From contig NZ_AUFP01000010.1 of assembly GCF_000426565.1 (NCBI RefSeq), forward strand, positions 47,189 to 111,188: a stretch of 64,000 nt of DNA, read 5' to 3'. Under the pieces are notes generated by a model. That model saw only the letters and a program-made list of their open reading frames with translations. It was not told where the DNA came from and made no database searches. Positions within the stretch are counted from its first letter, which is position 1. The number at the start of each line of letters is the position of its first letter. The position numbers and the translations under genes were made by a program. Below, piece by piece: positions 7,826 through 15,212 of this stretch. This DNA comes from Segatella albensis DSM 11370 = JCM 12258. GTDB lineage: Bacteria; Bacteroidota; Bacteroidia; Bacteroidales; Bacteroidaceae.

Positions 7826-7855
7826 TATGTTTTTTTCGGAATGACATCAAAAGAC

Positions 7856-7869
7856 TACACTAAAGTGTA
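7856..7869. promoter_or_regulatory. TACAC-TAAA-GTGTA operator, distal site
   Basis: Extended site CTACACTAAAGTGTAA between the divergent regulator and acyltransferase genes. Its centre is exactly 39 bp from that of the next site at 7895, the same spacing as the pair before the second barrel gene. Confidence 0.75.
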
Positions 7870-7894
7870 AAAAGTAAAGCAGAAAAAGGAAAAT

Positions 7895-7908
7895 TACCCA
7901 AAAGTGTA
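7895..7908. promoter_or_regulatory. TACCC-AAAA-GTGTA operator, proximal site
   Basis: An imperfect copy (TACCC for TACAC). Its centre at 7901.5 is 30.5 bp upstream of the -7 box at 7932, identical to the other two plus-strand promoters. Confidence 0.65.
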
Positions 7909-7931
7909 GTATCCCATATTTGAAGAGCCAC

Positions 7932-7939
7932 TATTTTTG
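7932..7939 (+). promoter_or_regulatory. -7 box of the acyltransferase gene
   Basis: TATTTTTG fits TAnnTTTG and precedes the ATG at 7969 by 29 bp. Confidence 0.65.
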
Positions 7940-7968
7940 CCGTATAAAATAACTATAAAAGGATTATT

Positions 7969-8598
7969 ATGGAAAAGAAAGTCGCGTCATTCAACGAGTA
8001 TGAGATATTCATGGCAGATAAATCCAGTCTGAATGAAATCGCCAATTTCGTAGTCAGGGAGAATTACTCCCACCACATGTCTTCATTTACAGGGGAAGAT
8101 ATAAACAAAGATATTAAATCCGTGCTTGAAGAAGAGGAATATCTGTATGAAGACAAGTCTCACATTTATATTGCAAGAGATTCCTTTGGGAAAATGATTG
8201 GCTGCATCAGGAGTTTCCATTGGGATAAGCACAAGATTCTTCCAATAGAAAAGGTATATGGTATAAACCCTTTATCTGCTATACATAAGGAAGCAAAATA
8301 TAACTATTGGCATATCGGACGCTTTGCCGTTGCAAAGGATTCGGGAATATCTACATTGACATTGTTCAAGCGGTTGATGGCATTGGCAGTAAAGCCGATA
8401 GTTGAGGACAAGTACAGTTATATGATAGCAGAGATTGACAGCAAACTACTGAAAGTAATGAAGGTATTGGGATTTGGCACACGTCAAATAGGGGAATCCA
8501 TAGACTACCTGACATCGGAGACTGTTCCTGTATGTTCCAGTAAAAGAGGTATCAAGGGATTCTTTTCCAAATATGGTGAACTTTGCAAGGCTGCATGA
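7969..8598 (+). CDS. LuxI/FeeM-like N-acyltransferase (GNAT fold)
   Basis: The protein has 209 residues. The order of elements resembles autoinducer-synthase and N-acyl amino acid synthase proteins: an N-terminal helical part, a central strand DKSHIYIARDSFGKMIGCIRSF, a hallmark strand YWHIGRFAVAKDSG (family: E.sRlaV), a helix TLFKRLMALAVKPI, a strand YSYMIAEIDSKLLKVMKVLGF and a basic tail. Such enzymes move an acyl group from acyl-ACP or acyl-CoA to an amine, for example homoserine lactone or an amino acid. It is divergent from the LuxR-type gene across two shared operators, the classic layout of an acyl-signal synthase and its receptor. The substrate is unknown and an ordinary GNAT acetyltransferase cannot be excluded. 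Confidence 0.72.
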   Translation: MEKKVASFNEYEIFMADKSSLNEIANFVVRENYSHHMSSFTGEDINKDIKSVLEEEEYLYEDKSHIYIARDSFGKMIGCIRSFHWDKHKILPIEKVYGINPLSAIHKEAKYNYWHIGRFAVAKDSGISTLTLFKRLMALAVKPIVEDKYSYMIAEIDSKLLKVMKVLGFGTRQIGESIDYLTSETVPVCSSKRGIKGFFSKYGELCKAA

Positions 8599-8599
8599 T

Positions 8600-8613
8600 T
8601 ACACTTTTGTGTA
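8600..8613. promoter_or_regulatory. TACAC-TTTT-GTGTA operator, distal site of second barrel gene
   Basis: Extended perfect arms TTACACTTTTGTGTAA, 39 bp (centre to centre) upstream of the proximal site. Confidence 0.75.
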
Positions 8614-8638
8614 ATATTTCAGACAACAAATTCAGAAT

Positions 8639-8652
8639 TACACAAAAGTGTA
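8639..8652. promoter_or_regulatory. TACAC-AAAA-GTGTA operator, proximal site of second barrel gene
   Basis: Extended site TTACACAAAAGTGTAA. Its centre 8645.5 is 30.5 bp upstream of the -7 box at 8676. Confidence 0.78.
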
Positions 8653-8675
8653 ACGATATAATTTGGAGATATAAA

Positions 8676-8683
8676 TATATTTG
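8676..8683 (+). promoter_or_regulatory. -7 box of second barrel gene
   Basis: TATATTTG fits TAnnTTTG. It predicts an untranslated leader of about 130 nt before the ATG at 8822. I see no supportable gene in that leader. Confidence 0.65.
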
Positions 8684-8821
8684 CAACAGAAAATAAGCCT
8701 ATTATCTAGACATTGCAAAGATAGCAGAAGAAAATCTTTTTCTATGCCAGATTCCAGATGTACAAGGGCTAAAGATATAAATGTAATATGATGAGGGAAA
8801 TTATTTAAATGTTATAAAATA

Positions 8822-11119
8822 ATGAAGCATTTTTTTATGATGCTCCTGTTTCTGATGTTTTCCAAAGGAGCATACTCTCAAATGAGTGTAAAAGGAAACA
8901 TTGTAGATGAGAACGACAAGGAAGTATTTGGATGTTCTGTCAGAATTCTGTCGTCAGATTCAACATTCTTATTTGGTGGCGTAACAAATGATGTGGGTGA
9001 ATTCCATATTAAAGGTATAGAATCGAATAACTTTATCGTTCATCTGTCATATGTAGGCTATGAAGACCAATATATTACCTGTAAAAATGCATCGGATGAT
9101 GTTGATATGGGAAAGATCAAACTGATGGTATTACCAAAGACTTTAGGTGAGGTAAAAGTCATTGGTAGTAATAAAATTCAGAAAATTGACAGACAGATAC
9201 TTATTCCTAGCAGTCTGCAACGGAAGGCATCCAGTAATGGACTTTTGTTACTGCAGAATTTAAGTCTTCCACGCATTGAGATCAATTCTATTAACAATAG
9301 CATAGAGATGACTACAGGAGGGACAGTTGAATTACAAATTAATGGAGTAAAGGCAAAGCTTCCTGAGGTGAAATCTCTAAGACCTGACGATATAGCAAAG
9401 GTGGAATACCATGATAATCCGGGATTGCGTTATGGAAATGTGGGAGCTGTCATTAATATTATTCTGAAACGGAGGAACTCAGGTGGAAATTTCTCAGTCG
9501 ATTTAACCAATGGCATAAATAAAATCGGAACAGGAGATTATAATGTTTCCGCTAATTATCATTTTGGAAGTTCGTCTTTCAAGTTTATGTCTAATTGGGA
9601 ACGCAGAGATTTGAAATGGATACGCGAGAATGTTGAAACCTTTAATGGAACAGCGACTTCACTATACAATGTGGAAACAGGCTTGCCTACAAAGGTAAAG
9701 TATGACAGGATGAATTTCCTGTTAGGTTATGACTATAGTAAAAACAACAATCTACTAAGTATCAACTACAGACAGTCATATATGGATATGCCCTATTCCA
9801 TATCAGACAGAGAATCCGAGCTTACAAGTGCTGGACAGGAATATAGAATATCCGATCATGAGAATTCGAGGGAAAATATACCTTCATTAGATATTTATTA
9901 CCAGACAGAATTGGCTAAAGGTAAGAATCTATTTATTGATGTGGTAGGAACCTATATCAATACTAAGGACAATAGGCATTTTGCTCAAAGAGGAGTAAAT
10001 TCTGTTGAGGAATATGCATCGCAGACGAAAGGTAATAAATATTCGCTCATCGCTGAGGCTATCTATGAGCAAAAGATTAAAAATTCCATGTTATCACTTG
10101 GCATAAAACATAATCAGGCCTTCGTTTCCAATAATTACGGTGGAACCATCAATGCGAATATAAGCATGCGAACAGCTGAGACCTATGGGTATGTGGAATT
10201 TATGTCTAAGGTAGGGAAATTGGTATACACCATGGGTAGTGGTGTAATGAGAACATATAACAGTCAGGGAGATGTAAGCCAGAGTAAAATTATTTTTCGG
10301 CCAACACTTAAATTGTCATACAATCTGACCAAGAATTTACTTGTTAGATACACTGGCTATATTTCAGGTTATTCTCCATCATTATCAGATATGAATGATG
10401 TGAGCCAGAATATAGATAATTATCAAGTTAGACGAGGTAATCCTAATCTTAAGACCGTGATGTTCTTCTCTAATGATTTGACCATCAACTGGAAGTATAA
10501 ATGGTTGGATCTGGATTATCTTATCAGATACAGCTTTGATGACAAGCCTTTGATGGAGACGACATTGTTCGAGAATAACAAGTATATACGTACAATGGAA
10601 AATCAGAGGGGGTTTCATCGATTGCAGAATAATTTAAATTTGAAGCTGATTCCTTTCGGTGAAAATTTTCAGATTAATGTCAGCACATACTTCAACAGAT
10701 ACATAAGTGAGGGGAATAATTATACCCACACCTATTCTGATTTCGGTGTAAATGGTTCTGTTACCTTTCTAAAAGGTAATTGGTTCCTGATGGCTAATGC
10801 CAGCAAAGGGCATAAAATACTATGGGGAGAGACTTTAACCAAGGAGGAAACTCTACATTCGATATCTGTCGGCTATAATAAGGATAACTGGGGTATACAA
10901 GCTCAGATGTTGAATCCTTTCAGTAGCAGGTATAGTCAGTATGTAGAAAACTGGTCAAAGCTGGCTCCTAACAGGCAGGATGCTTTTTCGCATGACCTGA
11001 ACAGAATATTCATGCTTGAAGCATATATCAACGTAGACTTCGGTAAACACAAGAACAATGTAAACAAACGAATAAATAATAGTGATACCAATTCTGGCAT
11101 TTTGTCAGGAAGCAAATAG
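8822..11119 (+). CDS. outer-membrane beta-barrel protein, TonB-receptor-like, in the acyltransferase module
   Basis: The protein has 765 residues. A signal peptide covers 1-20 (ends GAYSQ). A carboxypeptidase-regulatory-like domain (about 21-100) shows VKGNIVDENDKEVFGCSVRI and FIVHLSYVGYEDQ. A plug-like part follows (LGEVKVIGSNKI, then VELQINGVKAKL and VGAVINIILKRR), and then a barrel of alternating strands. It is the same broad family as the barrel at 1849 but clearly divergent. Its promoter carries the tandem operators of the module, so it should be co-regulated with the ThiF-like and acyltransferase genes. Uptake or export of the module's product is inference. Confidence 0.85.
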   Translation: MKHFFMMLLFLMFSKGAYSQMSVKGNIVDENDKEVFGCSVRILSSDSTFLFGGVTNDVGEFHIKGIESNNFIVHLSYVGYEDQYITCKNASDDVDMGKIKLMVLPKTLGEVKVIGSNKIQKIDRQILIPSSLQRKASSNGLLLLQNLSLPRIEINSINNSIEMTTGGTVELQINGVKAKLPEVKSLRPDDIAKVEYHDNPGLRYGNVGAVINIILKRRNSGGNFSVDLTNGINKIGTGDYNVSANYHFGSSSFKFMSNWERRDLKWIRENVETFNGTATSLYNVETGLPTKVKYDRMNFLLGYDYSKNNNLLSINYRQSYMDMPYSISDRESELTSAGQEYRISDHENSRENIPSLDIYYQTELAKGKNLFIDVVGTYINTKDNRHFAQRGVNSVEEYASQTKGNKYSLIAEAIYEQKIKNSMLSLGIKHNQAFVSNNYGGTINANISMRTAETYGYVEFMSKVGKLVYTMGSGVMRTYNSQGDVSQSKIIFRPTLKLSYNLTKNLLVRYTGYISGYSPSLSDMNDVSQNIDNYQVRRGNPNLKTVMFFSNDLTINWKYKWLDLDYLIRYSFDDKPLMETTLFENNKYIRTMENQRGFHRLQNNLNLKLIPFGENFQINVSTYFNRYISEGNNYTHTYSDFGVNGSVTFLKGNWFLMANASKGHKILWGETLTKEETLHSISVGYNKDNWGIQAQMLNPFSSRYSQYVENWSKLAPNRQDAFSHDLNRIFMLEAYINVDFGKHKNNVNKRINNSDTNSGILSGSK

Positions 11120-11232
11120 AAGGTATAGCTATGATTGATTAGATATTTAATTTATGCGCATTTTAAATATAAAAATAGAGGTAGCTGAAAATCTATAAAA
11201 GAGTAAGCATATAACTCTAATCCTTAAAAAAA

Positions 11233-11349
11233 ATGGAAAAGAAAATTTTAAAATCAATGGAAAGTATTGTTGAAGGCCGCACGGATAGCGTGCATCCACG
11301 ACTATGTTATGTCATTGCCACTGAAGTACAACACGAAGATAGGACGTGA
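11233..11349 (+). pseudogene. 5' stub of a small gene fused to exporter sequence
   Basis: The ATG at 11233 opens MEKKILKSMESIVEG, after which the sequence enters, out of frame, the exporter fragment and stops at 11347-11349 (39 codons). The first 12-15 codons look like the start of a small charged peptide gene placed after the barrel gene, possibly a peptide precursor of the module. The break lies at about 11268. Confidence 0.45.
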
Positions 11350-11674
11350 CGGCGTGGGACTGAGCCAGGGACAGCGGCAGCGCATCCTTATCGCCTGTGC
11401 GGTGTACAAGAATCCCGACTACATCTTCCTCGACGAGGCCACCAACTCGCTCGATGCCAACAACGAGCGGGCTATCGTGGAGAACCTCGACACGTTCTAT
11501 CGTGGCAAGACCGTCGTCATCGTCGCCCACCGCCTGAGCACGGTCAGGAATGCTGACCAGATTGTCGTCATCGACCATGGAAAGGTCGTCGAGACGGGCA
11601 ACCACGAGACGCTGACAGCAAAACGTGGTGCATACTACAATCTTGTCAAGAATCAGTTAGAGTTGGGAAACTGA
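11267..11674 (+). pseudogene. C39 peptidase-ABC exporter, C-terminal piece (nucleotide-binding domain)
   Basis: The piece encodes the last 135 or so residues of an exporter ATPase domain: LKAARIACIHDYVMSLP, signature VGLSQGQRQRILIA, Walker B YIFLDEATNSLD, H-loop VAHRLST, end KNQLELGN. The Walker A half and most of the membrane domain are missing, so it cannot work alone. Its GC-rich codon use matches the 4560-4933 piece and not the module in between. The simplest reading is one exporter gene broken by an insertion of about 6.3 kb with loss of about 1 kb of the gene. The TTG start is nominal. Confidence 0.88.
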
Positions 11675-11749
11675 CGAAAGTCATCTGCTATCGCTTAGCA
11701 GAAGAGCAAACGAAAAAAGATACAACCAACCGCAACAAGACTTTGAAAT

Positions 11750-12229
11750 ATGGACAACAACAAGAATGACATAGACAACATAGAACTGCGGAGTGAGAAG
11801 GTGCGCCACATCATCGGGCAGGTGCCTCCAGCCCTTGTACGAACCGGAACGTTGATCATTTCCCTTGTCGTCATCGCCCTTGCCATCGCTTTCTACACCA
11901 TCCGCTATCCCATCACGATAGAGGCGCAGGGCAAAGTCACCACCAACGATACTGTAGAAGTCCTTGTTCCTTACAAATACCTCTATCTCTTTGATGAGCC
12001 GCGCACGGCACGCATTACCCTTGAAGGACAGGACGATGACGTTGCCCCAATCGTGTGTTCCATCACCAACCACAACGACAAGCTGCTCGTCGTAGACGGA
12101 AACCATTATTTTACCGCTAAGACTTACATCCGTTCTAATGGAAGCAACGTACAGCCTGGATTGAAGGTCTCTGCCCGTATCGTTGTCAGCGACAAAACGC
12201 TGTGGCAGCAGATATTCAAAATGTATTAA
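11750..12229 (+). CDS. short HlyD-like membrane-fusion protein
   Basis: The protein has 159 residues: a cytoplasmic tail, one membrane helix (about 32-54, TLIISLVVIALAIAFYTI), a short periplasmic part starting IRYPITIEAQGKVT, and a C-terminal beta part (VQPGLKVSARIVVSDKTLWQQIF) typical of HlyD-type adaptors. The long coiled-coil hairpin and most of the lipoyl region of normal adaptors (about 350-450 residues) are absent. It follows the exporter fragment by 75 bp and shares its GC-rich style, so they were one operon. It may be a genuine mini-adaptor or an internally deleted one. Confidence 0.7.
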   Translation: MDNNKNDIDNIELRSEKVRHIIGQVPPALVRTGTLIISLVVIALAIAFYTIRYPITIEAQGKVTTNDTVEVLVPYKYLYLFDEPRTARITLEGQDDDVAPIVCSITNHNDKLLVVDGNHYFTAKTYIRSNGSNVQPGLKVSARIVVSDKTLWQQIFKMY

Positions 12230-12545
12230 TGCAATTAGTAGTTGTGGGCATTTTCTATAGTTTACTGATTATGTTAGACTTTCTAGATGCCCTAATCTTA
12301 TATTAAGTTCAATTACTTACTGCCCATATATTGTATTTTGCAAGCCCTGCTCAAGTTAACAAACCTTTCTATTCCTTAACATTCAACCGAAGAAAGAGGC
12401 TCATAATTCGCAAATTCAGAAATAATAACGGGTTTATCATGAATATTTAAAATATGAACAAAATGTATTTGACTGATTATCAGCGAGTTGAGATTTCGGC
12501 ATTTGATTTTATTCTCGGAAAATACCGGATTTGTAGCATTTCTTA
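12230..12545. other. intergenic stretch without recognisable gene
   Basis: The stretch is AT-rich between the HlyD-like gene and a repeat array. I see no coding frame, hairpin terminator or RNA gene in it. Confidence 0.5.
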
Positions 12546-12633
12546 GTTAACTGCATAAGGCTACAAATCTATTCGCGTAAGTTTACGAAGTTAACTGCGT
12601 AAGCTGATGAAGTTAACTTCGTTCAAAAACACA
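12546..12633. repeat. 22-bp GTTAAC repeat array, copy 1 (4 units)
   Basis: Units start at 12546, 12568, 12590 and 12612, exactly 22 bp apart. Three begin GTTAACTGC or GTTAACTTC followed by RTAAG and a GATGAA/CTACAA-like end. The second is degenerate (TCTATTCGCGTAAG). The same unit occurs at 31500 and 49241. Confidence 0.85.
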
Positions 12634-12785
12634 ACCTTTTGAGGATTGTTTTCGATGCTTTTTGAGAGTGAAAATGCAGTTATATGCTCTAGATGAAGCA
12701 AAATTCGGAACATTTTTTCTTTAACAGTTCCGCGATAAAGTTTAAAAATTGTGAAGCCGAAGTGGACTCGTTCGGGTTGCAAATA

Positions 12786-12820
12786 AAAATAAGGGTATGC
12801 CGTAATGGCATACCCTTATA
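12786..12820 (-). terminator. terminator of the FKBP-glyS transcript
   Basis: AAGGGTATGCC (12791-12801) pairs perfectly with GGCATACCCTT (12807-12817) around a 5-nt loop. On the minus strand the stem is followed by a T-rich run. Confidence 0.8.
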
Positions 12821-12850
12821 CTATATCTATATTATATGTGATATTATACC

Positions 12851-13480
12851 TTATTTAATATATACCTTCTCTCCTGCTCTGAAAATACCTACAAGTTTGA
12901 TATTAAACTTCAGTGTAGAATAAGCTGGAATATATGCGGACGTGCCCTTGGTACCTTGATCGCTTGTACCATAAGCCAACGAATAAGGAATATAGACTTC
13001 CCATTCGTCACCTTTGTGCATACTCAACAAGGCTGTAGAGAAGCCATCAATAAATCCTAATACTGAGTTCTTACTAGGACGTGCTGTCAGCTCACTGAAC
13101 TTTCCTGTCCACGACTTATTAAAGCAATGGCCATTGATCAGATAACCGGCATAGTGGACAACCACGGAATCTGTCGACATCACACGCATCGTATCCGTTC
13201 CACTCTTCAGCACCCTCGCAGCGATATAATCCTCATCATTATAAACGAGTTTGTTAGTACTGTTTGAGGTCTGTCCAACATATGAATACTTCAGCAAGAC
13301 TTTCCAGTCAGCCGTATTGTTTCTGGCTATCTTCAGCGTATCACTGAAAGCCTTCACATTACGCTCCTGCCAATTGGCATAAGTCGTGTCCTCATCGGTA
13401 TCCTCGCTACATGATGTCAATGATACCATTGCCATCATGCCTGCGAACATATAATATTTTAGGTTCTTAAGATTCATCAC
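12851..13480 (-). CDS. FKBP-type peptidyl-prolyl isomerase lipoprotein
   Basis: The protein has 209 residues. A lipoprotein signal ends SLTSC with acylated Cys24, followed by an acidic SEDTDEDT stretch that suits surface or outer-membrane lipoproteins. The FKBP domain covers about residues 100-205: DSVVVHYAGYLINGHCFNKSW, then GFIDGFSTALLSMHKGDEWEVYIPYSLAYG, then YSTLKFNIKLVGI. It catalyses cis-trans isomerisation of prolyl bonds in envelope proteins. It overlaps the end of glyS by 4 bp, so the two are co-transcribed. Confidence 0.9.
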   Translation of the reverse strand: MMNLKNLKYYMFAGMMAMVSLTSCSEDTDEDTTYANWQERNVKAFSDTLKIARNNTADWKVLLKYSYVGQTSNSTNKLVYNDEDYIAARVLKSGTDTMRVMSTDSVVVHYAGYLINGHCFNKSWTGKFSELTARPSKNSVLGFIDGFSTALLSMHKGDEWEVYIPYSLAYGTSDQGTKGTSAYIPAYSTLKFNIKLVGIFRAGEKVYIK

Positions 13481-15042
13481 TTATCTAATCCTTCGATTTT
13501 CTTACCTAGTTTCTTCAATACAGAAGTGATACTTACACGGTCTTCGATGATAGAGCGCAACTGATCGATGTCTACACGCTCCTGCTTCATCGTATCACGA
13601 TAACGTAATGTTACCTTATGATCGTTTGGAGTATCATGGTCTACGGTGACACAGAAAGGTGTACCTACTGCATCCTGACGACGATAACGCTTACCGATAG
13701 AATCCTTAGGATCGCCATAGTGAGTATTGAAGTGGAACTTCAGATCGTTCACGATGCTCTGTGCCAACTCTGGCAGACCGTCCTTCTTATCCAATGGGAA
13801 CACAGCACACTTCACTGGTGCCAATGCCTCTGGCAACTTCAATACGATACGGGTATCACCATTTTCCAGTTTCTCCTCGGTATAAGAATGACAGAGAACA
13901 GAAAGGAACATACGATCTACACCAATTGAGGTCTCTACATCGTATGGAGTATAGCTTTCGTTCTTCTCAGGATCGAAGTACTTGATATTGGTCTTAGAAT
14001 ACTTCTCATGCTGAGAGAGGTCGAAATCTGTACGAGAATGGATACCCTCTACTTCCTTGAAACCGAAAGGCATCTTGAATTCGATATCGGTAGCTGCATT
14101 AGCATAGTGAGCCAACTTCTCGTGATCGTGATAACGATAGTTCTCGTCACCCATGCCGAGAGCCTCATGCCATGCCAAACGTACTTTCTTCCAGTACTCG
14201 AACCACTTCATCTCTGTACCCGGCTGGCAGAAGAACTGCATCTCCATCTGCTCAAACTCACGCATACGGAAGACGAACTGACGAGCAACAATCTCGTTAC
14301 GGAATGCCTTACCAATCTGAGCGATACCGAAAGGCAACTTCATACGACCGGTCTTCTGAACATTCAGATAGTTCACGAAGATACCCTGTGCGGTCTCTGG
14401 ACGAAGATAGATTTTGCTGGCAGCCTCTGCTGTAGAACCCACCTCGGTAGAGAACATCAAGTTGAACTGACGAACATCTGTCCAGTTCTTTGTTCCAGAG
14501 ATTGGACAAACGATGCCCTCATCCTCGATGATCTGCTTCAGAGCAACCAAGTCTGGTCCCTGCATAGCCTGAGTGTAGCGGGCGTGCAAGTCATCACGCT
14601 TCTTCTGATAATCAAGAACACGAGGATTAGTAGCACGGAACTGAGCCTCATCAAAGCTCTCACCAAATCGCTTGGCAGCCTTCTTGACTTCCTTCTCGAT
14701 TTTCTCCTCATACTTACCGATCTGATCTTCTATCAAGTTATCAGCACGATAACGCTTCTTAGAGTCACGGTTATCGATCAATGGGTCATTGAACGCGTCA
14801 ACGTGACCACTGGCCTTCCATACGGTAGGGTCCATGAAGATACTGGCATCGATACCTACGATATTGCTGTGCAGCAATACCATACTCTGCCACCAGTACT
14901 GTTTGATATTATTCTTGAGCTCGACACCATTCTGACCATAGTCGTAAACGGCTGAGAGACCACCATAAATTTCTGAACTTGGAAAGACGAAACCATATTC
15001 CTTACAATGGCTTACTATCTTCTTGAAAACATCTTCTGCCAT
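13477..15042 (-). CDS. glyS: glycyl-tRNA synthetase (alpha2 type)
   Basis: The protein has 521 residues, normal for the bacterial/eukaryotic-like dimeric form. It is a class II synthetase: VFPSSEIYGGLSAVYDYGQNG near the N-terminus, RPETAQGIFVNYLNV, motif 2 GKAFRNEI plus FRMREFEQMEMQFF, and a C-terminal anticodon-binding domain with GTPFCVTVDHDT. It charges tRNA-Gly. The ATG at 15042 starts MAEDVFKKIV and lies 29 bp from a -7 box. The FKBP gene follows in the same operon. Confidence 0.96.
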   Translation of the reverse strand: MAEDVFKKIVSHCKEYGFVFPSSEIYGGLSAVYDYGQNGVELKNNIKQYWWQSMVLLHSNIVGIDASIFMDPTVWKASGHVDAFNDPLIDNRDSKKRYRADNLIEDQIGKYEEKIEKEVKKAAKRFGESFDEAQFRATNPRVLDYQKKRDDLHARYTQAMQGPDLVALKQIIEDEGIVCPISGTKNWTDVRQFNLMFSTEVGSTAEAASKIYLRPETAQGIFVNYLNVQKTGRMKLPFGIAQIGKAFRNEIVARQFVFRMREFEQMEMQFFCQPGTEMKWFEYWKKVRLAWHEALGMGDENYRYHDHEKLAHYANAATDIEFKMPFGFKEVEGIHSRTDFDLSQHEKYSKTNIKYFDPEKNESYTPYDVETSIGVDRMFLSVLCHSYTEEKLENGDTRIVLKLPEALAPVKCAVFPLDKKDGLPELAQSIVNDLKFHFNTHYGDPKDSIGKRYRRQDAVGTPFCVTVDHDTPNDHKVTLRYRDTMKQERVDIDQLRSIIEDRVSITSVLKKLGKKIEGLDK

Positions 15043-15070
15043 GACTTTATATATTTTAATAATTTAGGCG

Positions 15071-15078
15071 CAAAGATA
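15071..15078 (-). promoter_or_regulatory. -7 box of glyS
   Basis: TATCTTTG on the minus strand, divergent from the parC promoter. Confidence 0.65.
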
Positions 15079-15182
15079 CAAATTTTTTCCGGAAGGACGA
15101 GCGAATTTCCTTATTTAATGTATGTGTTAACATCAATTAAGTTCATCTATACCCTGAATTTTGCCGTTTCGATTTTTTTTCT

Positions 15183-15190
15183 TATCTTTG
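15183..15190 (+). promoter_or_regulatory. -7 box of parC
   Basis: TATCTTTG on the plus strand, 23 bp before the ATG. Confidence 0.65.
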
Positions 15191-15212
15191 CATAAAATTT
15201 TGAAAGACATCT

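Noticed and set aside
8684..8821. Riboswitch or peptide gene in the long leader of the second barrel gene
   Set aside because: No recognisable aptamer or convincing small frame; only a 15-codon frame without context.
11312..12106. Minus-strand frames opposite the exporter fragment and HlyD-like gene
   Set aside because: They are Asp/Val-rich shadows of GC-rich coding DNA; the plus-strand frames carry the ABC and adaptor motifs.
12546..12633. GTTAAC arrays as CRISPR
   Set aside because: Units are contiguous 22-mers without spacers and recur in three places.
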